This document shows positions 1 to 10,000 of a stretch of 64,000 nucleotides of DNA, piece after piece. The notes below the pieces were generated by a model that did no database searches, was not told the origin of the DNA, and saw only the letters and a list, made by a program, of their open reading frames with translations. Source of the DNA: Norana najaformis (lineage: Eukaryota > Annelida > Clitellata > Crassiclitellata > Hormogastridae); NCBI GenBank assembly GCA_964023275.1, contig OZ029914.1:29711707-29775706 (forward strand), read 5' to 3'. Each line of letters begins with the position of its first letter. The first letter of the stretch is position 1. The position numbers and the translations under genes were made by a program.

Positions 1-416
1 GAGGTAGAAGACCCTCTGCCAATGAGCGATTGCAGAGGAGGGTCAGGAAGGGAAGAAGAACATTGATATAATGCTGAATGAGGAACGGCGGTAGAGAGTC
101 TAGTTCACAGGATTTTGGTGGAGAGGCAAGGATGAGTCGACGCAACTCATCCGAAGAGACTTGATGAAGGACCGAGAGCCGCTTATCCGTCGGTAGCAGG
201 ACAGGCGGAGGACTCCCAGCAGTAGCTTCACGACCAGAGCGAATCTTGGCCGCACAGAACTCAACGAAGTCAGCAGCAGTGAAGGACGGTAGTACCGCAC
301 CAGCGGAGGAACGTCGACGACCCAAGAGGTCGTTAAGAGTAGACCAGAGCCGCTTGTGATCACCAGTGTGGTGGGCAATCTTGTATTCCCAGTACTCTTT
401 TTCCTTCTCTCTATAG
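1..416 (-). mobile_element. CR1/L2-like LINE reverse-transcriptase N-terminal fragment
   Basis: Read on the minus strand, pieces include YREKEKEYWEYKIAHHTGDH, KRLWSTLNDLLGR, SPPKSCELDSLPPFLIQHYI and NVLLPFLTLLCNRSLAEG. The SCxLDxxP...LLPFLTxLxNxSLxEG pattern is typical of the region before the finger motifs of CR1/L2-type reverse transcriptases. It stops abruptly at 416/417, where a 292-bp direct repeat begins. At least one stop interrupts it. Confidence 0.75.
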
Positions 417-708
417 CGTTGGACTTGTATGGACCTGAGTAGCTTCAACACACAACGGACCTGGCCGAGATTACAGAGTTTAAGGAGCAAGTTATTGCTT
501 TCGCGCAGATAAAAAATCCCGCCATCTCAGGTGTAAATATAAAGAAATTATGTGCAACTAGAGATCACATTATTTTCTTTATTTATCTAGTTTGGCAGCC
601 TCCTGTTCCCGTTATTATCGTCCGTTCATACACCCCCTTCGACTTGTTTACTTTTCTAATCTTCGTTGCATACAGCGAGCCAATCCTTTTCTTTTAGAAA
701 ATTTTAAA
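417..708. repeat. 292-bp direct repeat, copy A
   Basis: Begins CGTTGGACTTGTATGGACCT and ends CTTTTAGAAAATTTTAAA. It matches copy B (1568-1859) base for base with about five substitutions and no length change. Its last 125 bases are the 5' leader of the LINE that continues from copy B. Confidence 0.95.
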
Positions 709-1149
709 TGTTGAATTTCTATTGACTTAAATATGCCAGGTTAATCTTTCAGTCATCATAATTATGCCACTTTGGCACAGAAAATGAAGCGGAAAGCCAG
801 TGAGAAAAAGCCTGAGGAGGCACGCCATACCAGTTGAAAATAAGACGGAAATTTTAACCAGCACTGTAATATCGAATTGGAGTTAAGCAGCAGAAAGTAG
901 GACAAGGCTGATGAAGACAATTACTCGGAGCGTCCCACTGTATCAAAGAGAAAGCAAAAGCAACGATCATCTAGGAAACAGTTCAGCAAGAATCCCTTTT
1001 CACTGAGCAGGTGGCTGCAGCTTTGCATCAAGCTGAAGTAACAGGGTGACACCACAGGGAAACACCACATCCACTGGCTGGTACTACTCAAGCTCTATGC
1101 CATGAAATTCAGGACTTGTCAGGCAAAAATACTATATCAAGAAGAGTTT
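709..1149 (+). other. spacer between direct repeat A and the transposase-like fossil
   Basis: Contains basic coding-like fragments on the plus strand (KMKRKASEKKPEEARHTS at 783-836 and SKRKQKQRSSRKQFSKNP near 945-995) that may be the decayed front of the same mobile element or of a LINE ORF1. There is no continuous frame. Confidence 0.3.
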
Positions 1150-1500
1150 CTTTGATCTTTTAAACTACAATTCTCGCCAAATTCTGCATTGCTTGTTCTT
1201 TGGGACGGCAGAGTGTTGCCTGATATTACTGGTTGGGAGAAGGTGGATCGACTGCCTGTTATTGTGTCCAGTGTTGGAGTAGAACAACTACCTGATGTTC
1301 CAAAAAATAACTCTGACACTAAAGAAGCTCAAGTCAACGTCGTGGTCTGATGACTTGAAGAATGGAGACTGCGAAACATGGTCAAGGGTGCGTAACTTGA
1401 CACGACAGCCAGCAATACCGGCCAATATATTGGTCCATGTGCTTTCGTAAAAAAGGTACCTGGCCATAATCTACTAAATAACCCCTGAAAATGCATTCGA
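1150..1500 (+). pseudogene. transposon-derived protein fossil with a DTTASNTG motif
   Basis: Between the two 292-bp repeats, plus-strand fragments read LLVLWDGRVLPDITGWEKVD, RLPVIVSSVGVEQLPDVPKN and, in another frame, DTTASNTGQYIGPCAFVKK. From memory this is the KxxRLPVIVSxxGVEQLL and CFDTTxSNTG signature of a multicopy protein family in invertebrate genomes thought to be mobile-element encoded; I cannot assign the superfamily. It is a broken, probably old copy. Confidence 0.5.
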
Positions 1501-1567
1501 TGTCCTGAAAATTGCTGCTTCCAGTTGTCCAGATAATACCATATTTAACCGTGTCCATGGTAACCGG

Positions 1568-1859
1568 CGTTGGACTTGTATGGACCTGAGTAGCTTCAAC
1601 ACACAACGGACCTGACCGAGATTACAGAGTTTAAGGAGCAAGTTATTGTTTTCGCGCAGATAAAAAATCCCGCCATCTCAGATGTAAATATAAAGAAATT
1701 CTGTGTAACTAGAGATCACATTATTTTCTTTATTTATCTAGTTTGGCAGCCTCCTGTTCCCGTTATTATCGTCCGTTCATACACCCCCTTCGACTTGTTT
1801 ACTTTTCTAATCTTCGTTGCATACAGCGAGCCAATCCTTTTCTTTTAGAAAATTTTAAA
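1568..1859. repeat. 292-bp direct repeat, copy B
   Basis: Second copy, about 98% identical to 417-708. It runs straight on into the plus-strand LINE (similarity to 62545 onward starts inside it, at GTTTGGCAGCC). Confidence 0.95.
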
Positions 1860-4800
1860 CTAGGTCAATAACTAATCTAGGCTTCGCACACTTTAATTTA
1901 TGACTTTATGAGTCGGCTGATGATTCTTGACTTGTCTTCTTTACCAGTAGTAGTTTCCAAAGTTTAAAGACATCTTATGACAGCAAAGGCCGTTGACGTC
2001 GATTGGGAAAATTTTGTACAGTTTTTCATGTAATTTTTAAACTTATGAAGACTATGGGGTCCCGTCTTTATACTCGCTGTACATTTCGTGTTATTGGGAT
2101 TGGCCATTCTGTGCTTTTCAGTCTAAGCACCTGTCTCTCTGCCAGTTATTTGCTCCCTACAGATTAAAACTAACATGACACTATCCACTTCATTTGCTGC
2201 GATTCTCATTATTTCAGTCCCTCTCTTCTGTTCACTTTCACACACACTTCCTCAGTCTATCCAGCCATCGCCTCATGTCGTTGTTGGAACATTGCCTCTA
2301 TTTTGTTCCACTATGTTTCTGGAACCAATTCCTTATACCTTATCCAACTAATATCTCAGCTACCGTTTTTCTGTCTTGATCTGTTCGCTCAACATGCTTT
2401 CATTTTTTGAGTTATACAAGTAGGTCGAAGGAATATCGGAATTACTTGTTATTAGTTTGCCTTCTATTGCTTCTTTCTGGTGATATTAAACTTAACCATA
2501 GTCCTCGCCATTTTGACGATATTAATTTCTGCCACCCTACTATCCGTTCTGTCCAGAATAAATCATCCTCCCTACAAAATTATATCTCTGATAATTTGGT
2601 AGTTACTCTTACTCTCATCGAAACTTGGCTCCAACACCTTCCTTTATTTTGGACATGATTTCTCCTTCCTTTTCTCTCCTAAATGAACATCAGTTGAATT
2701 GATTTGATGGTGGAAATGCCTTTCTTCATAAATCACACCTGAAACTTGCTCGCTGTCCTTCACCTATTCCAACTCCAGAGTCATTTGAAAGCCTTGTTGC
2801 TACCCTGAACTCTGGAAATCGGAGCCTCGTTTTCGTTAATGTATACCGTCCGCCCTCTCTTTCACTTTCTGACTTTTTCTCTGAATTCCAATTACTGCTT
2901 GAATTCCTGGTTTCTTCTCCTTCTGAACTTATAATAATGGGCAACTTTAATATACATAGATATTCTGGACTATGCTTCACAAAAATTCATGGATCTCCTT
3001 TCTGGCTTTGATCTCATGCAGCATATCTCCATCCCAACTCATGTCTTGTGCCATACTCTTGATCTCCTTACAACCTGATCCAGCTGTTCTCCTGTTACGA
3101 ATATCTCTCTTTCTGAGTCATATCTCTCTGACCATACTGCCATAACTTCTCAGGTTTCTTTCCATCATAAGCCACCTCCTACTTACTCTTTCATCAGTTT
3201 CCGTCACTGGAAAATACTCAATGTCTTCATCTTCAAAGTAAACCTCTTTCCTTACTCTCTGTAGTTGCACCCAGCACAGATGTCTACCGAACTTGCTGAC
3301 CAACTAAATTCGACTTTTTCCGGGATCGTAAATAAATTCATTCTTGCTAAGTCTAAGAGGGTTGCAACAAGCCCTTCCGAGCCATGGTACAACTCAAACA
3401 TTGTCGCTGCTAGGAGGCTTGAGAGGTGTTGGCTACGCTTCATTTTCCTTCTCATCTCCTAAAATTTAAACATCAGTGTCGTAATGTTAGTAAACTAGTC
3501 TCAGTTGCAAAATCCACCCACTGGCCTCAAGTGGTCTCTATATTCTCCTCTTCTCCTAGGTTGTTACGGCAGGGTGGTAAACAGGATCCTATACCGTGTC
3601 AAAGGCAAGAATTTATACTTTCTACTCTTCCTCACATTCTTCCCTTGCCGATAGGTTTCTTCTAACATTTTATATCTCATTAGATCTCGACCCTGAATCT
3701 AACGTTCCTTCCGCCTATGTCTTTCGTATCCTAAATACCCTCCACCAGTTCTCAGCTTGCTCCAGCCAACAACCTTGATTGAGATCCGTAATCTCACTTT
3801 CTCATCCTCTGATGAACGATTTGCCTTGGACCTCATTCCTACCGCCCTTTTACAAGAATGCTTCGACGTCTTGGGCCCAATTATCACAATGAAATAAAAA
3901 GTAGGATATCGATGGGAAAAGATGCCTTTATGAAGAGGAAAGAATTAATGAGAGGAGCACTGAACAGGAACCTAAACAAGAGAATGGTCAAAACGTTTAT
4001 ATGGAGCGTGGTCTTGTATGGATCGGAAACATGGACTATCAGAAAGAAGACTTCAGAAGACTGGAGGCTTTTGAGTTATGGGTTGGCGCAGGATGGAGAA
4101 GGTTAGTTGAACAGAGCACAAAACAATCGAAGAGGTGCTTCAACAGGTGGAAGAGAGAAGATCTCTGATAGCTACAGTAAGGACGAGACAGAGGAAATGG
4201 ATTGGACATACAGTGAGAGGTGATTCCCTTCTGAAAAATATCATAGAGGGAAGAATGGAACGAAAGAAAAGAGGAGGAAGACGTTCTCAGACAAATGCTA
4301 CTAGACTGGATGACGAAGGACGGATATGGTAAAATAAAGGGAGGAGGCCCAACAACTTCAGGATTGACGCCATTGGACGTTCGAACCTGCCCGGTGACAG
4401 AGAACTTGAAGAAGTCAACCTCTCTCTTGCTGAAGGCTGCTTCCCCGCCAGATTAGCTCATACCATAGTTTACCATCTTTTTAAAAAGCCACCTTTCCCT
4501 CTGACAATTTATCAAACTATCTCCTTATCTTTACTGTCAGTCTTATTTCCAAAGTCCTAAAAAATATTTGCCAGTCGTCTGAGTATTCAACATTCATCGC
4601 ACAACATGTACCTTCCCTTCAGTTCTGCCTACCGTAAATGCCATTCCATTAAAACCGCGCTACTTACCGTTCACAATCACATGATCAACTCCATGGGCCA
4701 AGAAAAAGCAACTGCTCTCATACTCCTCGGCCTATCTGCTGCTTTAGTAATGTTGATCATGATGTACTCCTTCACCGCCTCGAACACTGGTTTAGTCTTT

Positions 4801-5256
4801 CCGGTCCGGCTCTCCATTGGTTTGCATCTTACCTACAGCCTCGTTCATACTCAGTCAGTTCGTATCAACCAATTCACTTCTGAACCTACTGTCTTGAATG
4901 GTGTCGTTACACAAGGTTCTGTACTGGGCTCGTTCCTGTTCGCATTGTACACGACTCCAATCGGTTCACTACTTACTGATAACTCTATTGACTAGGCCTA
5001 CCACTTGTACGCTGATGATACCCAACTATTCCTCTCACTCAACAGGTGCACCCCTAATCCTGCTCCCCAACTACTTGCTTAAGTTCTTAGTGATGTTCAG
5101 TCTTGGATGGCTAGTAATAAACTTATGAATCCTTCAAAAACTGAATTCCTTCTTCTAAGCATAAGCCTACAACTCACAAGCCAATTTGATTATTTCACAT
5201 CTATTCAATTGGGCGGTTTCCTTATCAATCGTACTGAATGCGCACACAATCTAGGA
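1731..5256 (+). mobile_element. CR1/L2-like LINE, copy 1, interrupted by another LINE fragment
   Basis: From 2400 to 3000 the plus strand gives an APE-type endonuclease in pieces (INFCHPTIRSVQNKSSSLQN, LVVTLTLIETWL, SELIIMGNFNIH). From 4440 it gives reverse transcriptase (LAEGCFPARL, AYRKCHSIKTALLTVHNHMI, VTQGSVLGSFLFALYTTP, YADDTQLFLSL, SNKLMNPSKTEFLLL). The A/YADD catalytic box is intact in local sequence, but the ORF carries many stops and frame changes. It is truncated near 5256. Foreign LINE sequence sits at about 3873-4414. Confidence 0.85.
3873..4414 (+). mobile_element. second LINE fragment nested in LINE copy 1
   Basis: Starts directly after ALLQECFDVL of the host element, and the host resumes at VNLSLAEGCF near 4416. 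Encodes LGPNYHNEIKSRISMGKDAF, KRMVKTFIWSVVLYGSETWT, RQRKWIGHTVRGDSLLKNII and EGRMERKKRGGRRSQT: the LYGSETWT and KWIGHxxRGD C-terminal region of a different LINE clade. It has a few stops and frame changes. Confidence 0.8.
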
Positions 5257-5524
5257 ATAATATAGATGGTATGTTGGATGAGATCTGACATTAGCCCAAC
5301 ATTGGTTCAGTTTATGCAAAATTACAATATCTACATTATAAATACCAAATATAATATGATATGCAACTACATGTCTCAACATATGAATAGTTAGTGTCCC
5401 TGGCACATCTACTTAGGTAACAACGGAATTAAGTTATTATAAACATGCACTATTAACAAGAAAAATACACGTGGAATATATATATACATATATATAATAT
5501 ATACATATATATATATATAAAATT

Positions 5525-5649
5525 CGGGCGGTGTAATGCAGAGTGAACGATGTATATATATATATACATCGAATTTTCGGGCGGTGTAATGCAGAGTGAA
5601 CGATGTATATATATATATGTACATCGTTCACTCTGCATTACACCGCCCG
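5525..5649. repeat. palindromic foldback with TA-repeat centres
   Basis: CGGGCGGTGTAATGCAGAGT GAACGATGTA occurs at 5525-5554 and again at 5578-5607, and as its exact reverse complement at 5620-5649. The 72-bp stretch 5578-5649 is a near-perfect palindrome around (TA)n. Probably a MITE or foldback element; the arms look young because they are identical. Confidence 0.9.
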
Positions 5650-5689
5650 CATTTTAACGTTGAGCCAACACTGGTTATATGCACGACAT

Positions 5690-5751
5690 CTACATTATAA
5701 ATATTAATAATGACAGAATATATTCTGTCATTTTTAATATTTATGATGCAG
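5690..5751. repeat. 62-bp imperfect palindrome
   Basis: Centred at 5720/5721 on TGACAGAATATATTCTGTCA, with 31-base arms differing at about four positions. It lies just after the previous foldback. Confidence 0.85.
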
Positions 5752-5756
5752 AGAAG

Positions 5757-6005
5757 TATTTGAAAAGATATTTATTAATAAACTTGAAAAACTTCAAATC
5801 TTAACACATCACAAAACAAAAGTTAGACAAAAGTTTATACTCATATAATATATGAGTATCAACGTACAGTATGTCCAATTTTGTATCCCTAGGGACACTT
5901 ACTTAGGCAAAGAAGATTGACCAGAAGGAGGTCTAAACTTTAATTTTGTGATGTATTAAAATGCTACATATAAGTATTTTCGTTAAGAAATATCCTTTCA
6001 AATAT
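5757..6005. mobile_element. MITE-like element with about 73-bp inverted repeats
   Basis: Arms 5757-5828 and 5931-6005 pair as reverse complements over almost their full length (TATTTGAAAAGATATTTATT against AATATTTGAAAGGATATTTC; ACACATCACAAAAC against ATACATCACAAAAT). The 102-base loop has no coding content. A single related arm occurs at 46078-46140. No target duplication was identified. Confidence 0.6.
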
Positions 6006-6009
6006 TTCA

Positions 6010-7579
6010 AAATAAATGTGGTTTAACAAATTTCTTATCATTATTATGAATATTAATAACAATAGGTCAATTATCGTTCCACACACACGAAAGCACCTCT
6101 TTTATCCTGGTATTGATTTGTAGGATTACTTAATCAACAGGCCTGCTACAGATAATATGAAATGGGGTGAGAGACTAGGGTGGATATCGACAGATCATTT
6201 GGATTACTTGGATTACTCGGAGCACAATGGATTATTCGATTATTTGACTTTTCTGGACTTTTCAGTTTGTTATAAGGTACGTTTACGATAAGCGCATGCA
6301 GCTGAGAGCACTGTCGCAGTTCTAATTGTGTTCTCATTTTATCTATATTAGATGTATTAACTTGTTTGTTTATACAGATTGTATGATGCTAGGTTTGTTG
6401 CAGATATGCATGTTTAAGTATATAAAGAACAGAAGAAAAATAGCTTAATTGAAAATTTAGGGCGCATAAAATGTGAGAATTTGGTTAAACTTCACATAGC
6501 AACAAAAATAAATTGCATAAGGCAAAGTTAAGATCTAGATAAGTTTTCAGTAGTATAGATTTCAGTAGTATAGATTTCGTGAAGTCTTATTATTAATCTG
6601 TTGTATCTTCTTTTAAGCTATACTTATTTTAATTCACCAATTCCTTCACACAATTCCAACTTATTGGACATGCTCTAGCTTATCCTCCAAATTTTGTTTC
6701 AGTTTAAACAAGCACCATTGATATGCACCACAATTTCTTATTCTGGCTCAAATCTAAGCCAGGATGTGATCAGTACAGAAGAGGAAACTCCATCACTCGT
6801 TCAGGCTATGTCTCCTAAAGAAAAGAAATTGCGGTTTCTCCATACATTTTGCTCATATCTACCAGGTCTTTCTCCACCGCTGCTGCCGACCACATATCTT
6901 CCTCTGATTGCAGCATGTTTTTTAACAGACCACATATGCAACTTCGCAGTTTTGCACTCTTGCACTATATAGTTTATCAATAAATGCTGTGTACACAAAA
7001 CACATTATTTTTCTGGTTATAAAAGTATATCTACTACAGCGGCATTTCAACTTTAAAGATTAAAGAGCTTGCAAATGACAGAGTAGGTCTAGATTTTAAC
7101 AATTTCTAACCGTTTGCATCGACAAATATGTAATATTGCAATACCTTATAGAAACTGTTGAAAGTAATTAATTGATAAATTGCTGATAATTAATTGGTAT
7201 GCCTACTATACACAAAGTTTCTATTTTATTCAGTTCTGCGGACATTTTACATTACCGTGGTAGATATAATAACTGCTATATTGTGCAATCGTCTCGAATT
7301 GTAGATATCATTTGCCCATTTATACAATTGCCTCATGTAAGGGAACAAAGACTGGCTCTGAATGTAAAAATTCCTACAGGAGAAGGAGAGAGCATTTCGG
7401 CGTGTGTGCTGTAGGTATATGCTACAATTTTTGTTGCAGTTTACATTGCTTATTCTTTGTTGGATCGTTGTACTATAGACCTATAGGTCAATAATATTAA
7501 TGATTCTGTCAGAACGATAATCTTAAAGTTGGCTCGCAAACAAAATTTTGTAGAAAGTGTCGCCAGTTCTTCTAGTGTC

Positions 7580-7642
<63 letters not shown>

Positions 7643-7745
7643 GCCGTAATAATATTAGCCGTTCCAGAATCCCTCTATCTCTTTTTCTCCGGAAATGTTT
7701 GAACAACCAAGGGATTATACTTACCTTGGTAAAAAAATAATAATG

Positions 7746-7807
<62 letters not shown>

Positions 7808-8340
7808 CCAAGAACTCTTTGGCGCCACTGTAATAATGCTAAAGACAATCAGTCAATGGTCGGTGTTCATACTAATTTCCAGAGCGGGTCCGGTCAAAAG
7901 CCAAGAAAGAAATCCAAGAAGACACAGAAACAGTCTACGGAGGAAATGAGTCCAGGAATGGGTTCAAATTTATTCTGCCAAAACTATTACCATTTAAAAA
8001 CACTTATTGTGCAAACAAAAATTACTGTAATTACTTTATTTGATTAGATAACTTTACAACTATTCGTTTGCTTGTGAAAACTAAGCTTTATCGTGTTTTT
8101 GAAATTTACAGTGTCTAATAAACTGTGAAAGGCATGCTATTTGTAAATTAAACCAGATTATAGGGAAAATTTACAAGGTTTATTTATTCTAAAAGGTTAA
8201 TTCTGTATCTTCTGACCAAACTGTAAACAGGTTTTAAAATTATAATTAATTTATCAATTATCCTCCAATTTACAGATTTAGAGAGGATTTTATTATATTA
8301 TTTTTGTTTTTTAAAAATAAATTTATCTTTTTACCATTGG
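6010..8340. other. gene-poor spacer with two (TAA)n microsatellites
   Basis: AT-rich sequence with (TAA)n at 7582-7640 and (ATA)n at 7736-7807. The stretch 6694-6990 contains an open frame without recognisable similarity. No gene, RNA or mobile element was recognised otherwise. Confidence 0.6.
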
Positions 8341-8344
8341 GCAG

Positions 8345-8500
8345 ACTCCAACAGTTTCGGACAGGTAGGGTAGCGGGAATTATTAATGACTTGCATTTCG
8401 GCTTTCAAAAGTAGTTCTTAGACGATTTCTGTCTTGTTAACAGCTGGTCCATGCTGTTAAAAGTTCTCTCACAAGCTGCATTGAAAATAGAAATTAACCA
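8345..8500 (-). pseudogene. possible hAT transposase C-terminal remnant
   Basis: The minus strand reads SIFNAACERTFNSMDQLLTR then QKSS, resembling the SNAACERxFSxMxxIKTxLR core of the hAT C-terminal dimerisation domain. After a stop and frame change it continues LLKAEMQVINNSRYPTC. Only a short, decayed piece is visible and no transposon ends were found. Confidence 0.35.
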
Positions 8501-9928
8501 TGCAAAAGAAACTAACTTGAATTGACACTTTTCCACAGTGTGTCTTTCTTCCTCTGTTTACATATTGCAACTATCTTCTATCAGTTTTGTCACTCAAAGA
8601 TGTTGGTTCTTCTTGGGCCTCTCGGGGAATAAAAATATAGAAATCTTTAGTTTTTTCAAATTCAAAATTACTAAATTACAGCAGAAGTTGTAAAACACAG
8701 AAAACGAGATTTATACCAACAGGGAAATGGTGTCCGCGGGAGACGGGAGGCGAAGGCTTACTCCAGGAGACTATCGGGGAAAACGGAAGGGTTTGTAACG
8801 ATAGGTATGGGGTTAGCTTACCCCTACTTTTTGAACGGGTACCGTATTCCCCACTTTGTCTTGCCGTTAATAAATAATATCCATTAAGTTTACAATGAGC
8901 TTGGCATTCTCCAATGACTTTTCATACTAATAGTGAAAGGGGGAAGAAGGGAAAGAAATTGGTATCTTTCACTTTCTAGACCAAAGTTACGTTTCTGGAA
9001 ACTTTTTCGTTATCAGCTTGGAAGACATGCAGTTCCGATCTGCCATTTTAGTTTCACTTGTCCAGGACCCTCAGTCGTCTCGAGTTCTGCTTTTATTGAA
9101 ACGCAATAAAATTATTGCAACTGAAACTCTTGGAATTCGTGCAGAGCAGAAAAACCCTCGTCCATCGCTTGTGTGACCAAAGAGCTTCAGTCTGCGTAAT
9201 AATTTTTATCTAACAGTACCGGATTTTTGCGTGGGCAGTAGTTACGCAAATAAAAACCCAATAATTGCAGACTTGTCCCAAAGTTATTATTTTGCAAAAG
9301 TCACGAGGCGAGAGGTTTTATAATAAACACTGGAAGTAGAACTAGGCCTATTTATGGTTCGATGTCTGATGATCAGAGTTCGACTGTGGTCGAAATTAGT
9401 GTCTTTTGCGTCGTATGCCTAGACGTAGGCCTATATAAAGTCATTTTGTGCGAAAGCCGAGAGACATATTAGTCGCTGGGAATAGGCAGGATTTTGATTG
9501 GCTGGCGAAACATTGATCGACAGCTACTCTTCAAATTTCAACAACCTGCTTGATCATATTTGGGTTGTTCCTTGTCACCACGGCCATCGCTGTCTGGGCG
9601 AGTATAGACACGGAAATTTGTCAAATAAGAGGTTAATAGCGTAGCCTGGTTAACGCCCCACGACTGACCATGAGAAATCTAAATAGCCCTAGACAGGAAG
9701 TTTCAGAAATTGGGATTCTGTGAGATTTTGATTGACGAATTTTCATACATTAGAGCATCGCAAGTAGTATCTCGACTCATTTAGATAAAAGTAACATGCG
9801 CTTGCGTTAAGGAGTATATGTACCTCGAGGGCAGTCCTAACGGGCTTCGGTTCGCGCAAGAATGCTCTGAACGTGCTAATCTAAGCCAGTGAACTCCTGA
9901 GTCATATGTAGTTCAGGGTTGCCGTCAG
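8501..9928. other. spacer upstream of the putative secreted-protein gene
   Basis: No recognisable coding or repeat sequence. AGGCCTA words occur at 9346 and 9428. The GC content rises towards 9900, where the YY1-like word and first-exon candidate lie. Confidence 0.5.
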
Positions 9929-9972
9929 TGTGGCCGCCATTTTCGAGTCTGTGTGGCTATCCATGCTTGCTG

Positions 9973-10000
9973 ATGAAGGACTTTCGACAATTTGGATTGC
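9973..10000 (+). CDS. putative secreted protein, exon 1 coding part
   Basis: Nine codons plus one base (MKDFRQFGL), then a consensus donor GC|GTAAGT. Upstream at 9929-9943 is TGGCCGCCATTTTCG, a reverse-strand YY1-like word typical of promoters or first exons. An earlier ATG at 9963 is in another frame and would close after a few dozen codons in exon 2. Confidence 0.3.

Noticed and set aside
417-1859. A small LTR element bounded by the 292-bp repeats
   Set aside because: The repeats lack a clear TG...CA structure and contain a LINE 5' leader; tandem duplication is a better explanation.
7578-7949. Poly-Tyr and poly-Ile open frames
   Set aside because: Translations of (TAA)n/(ATA)n repeats.
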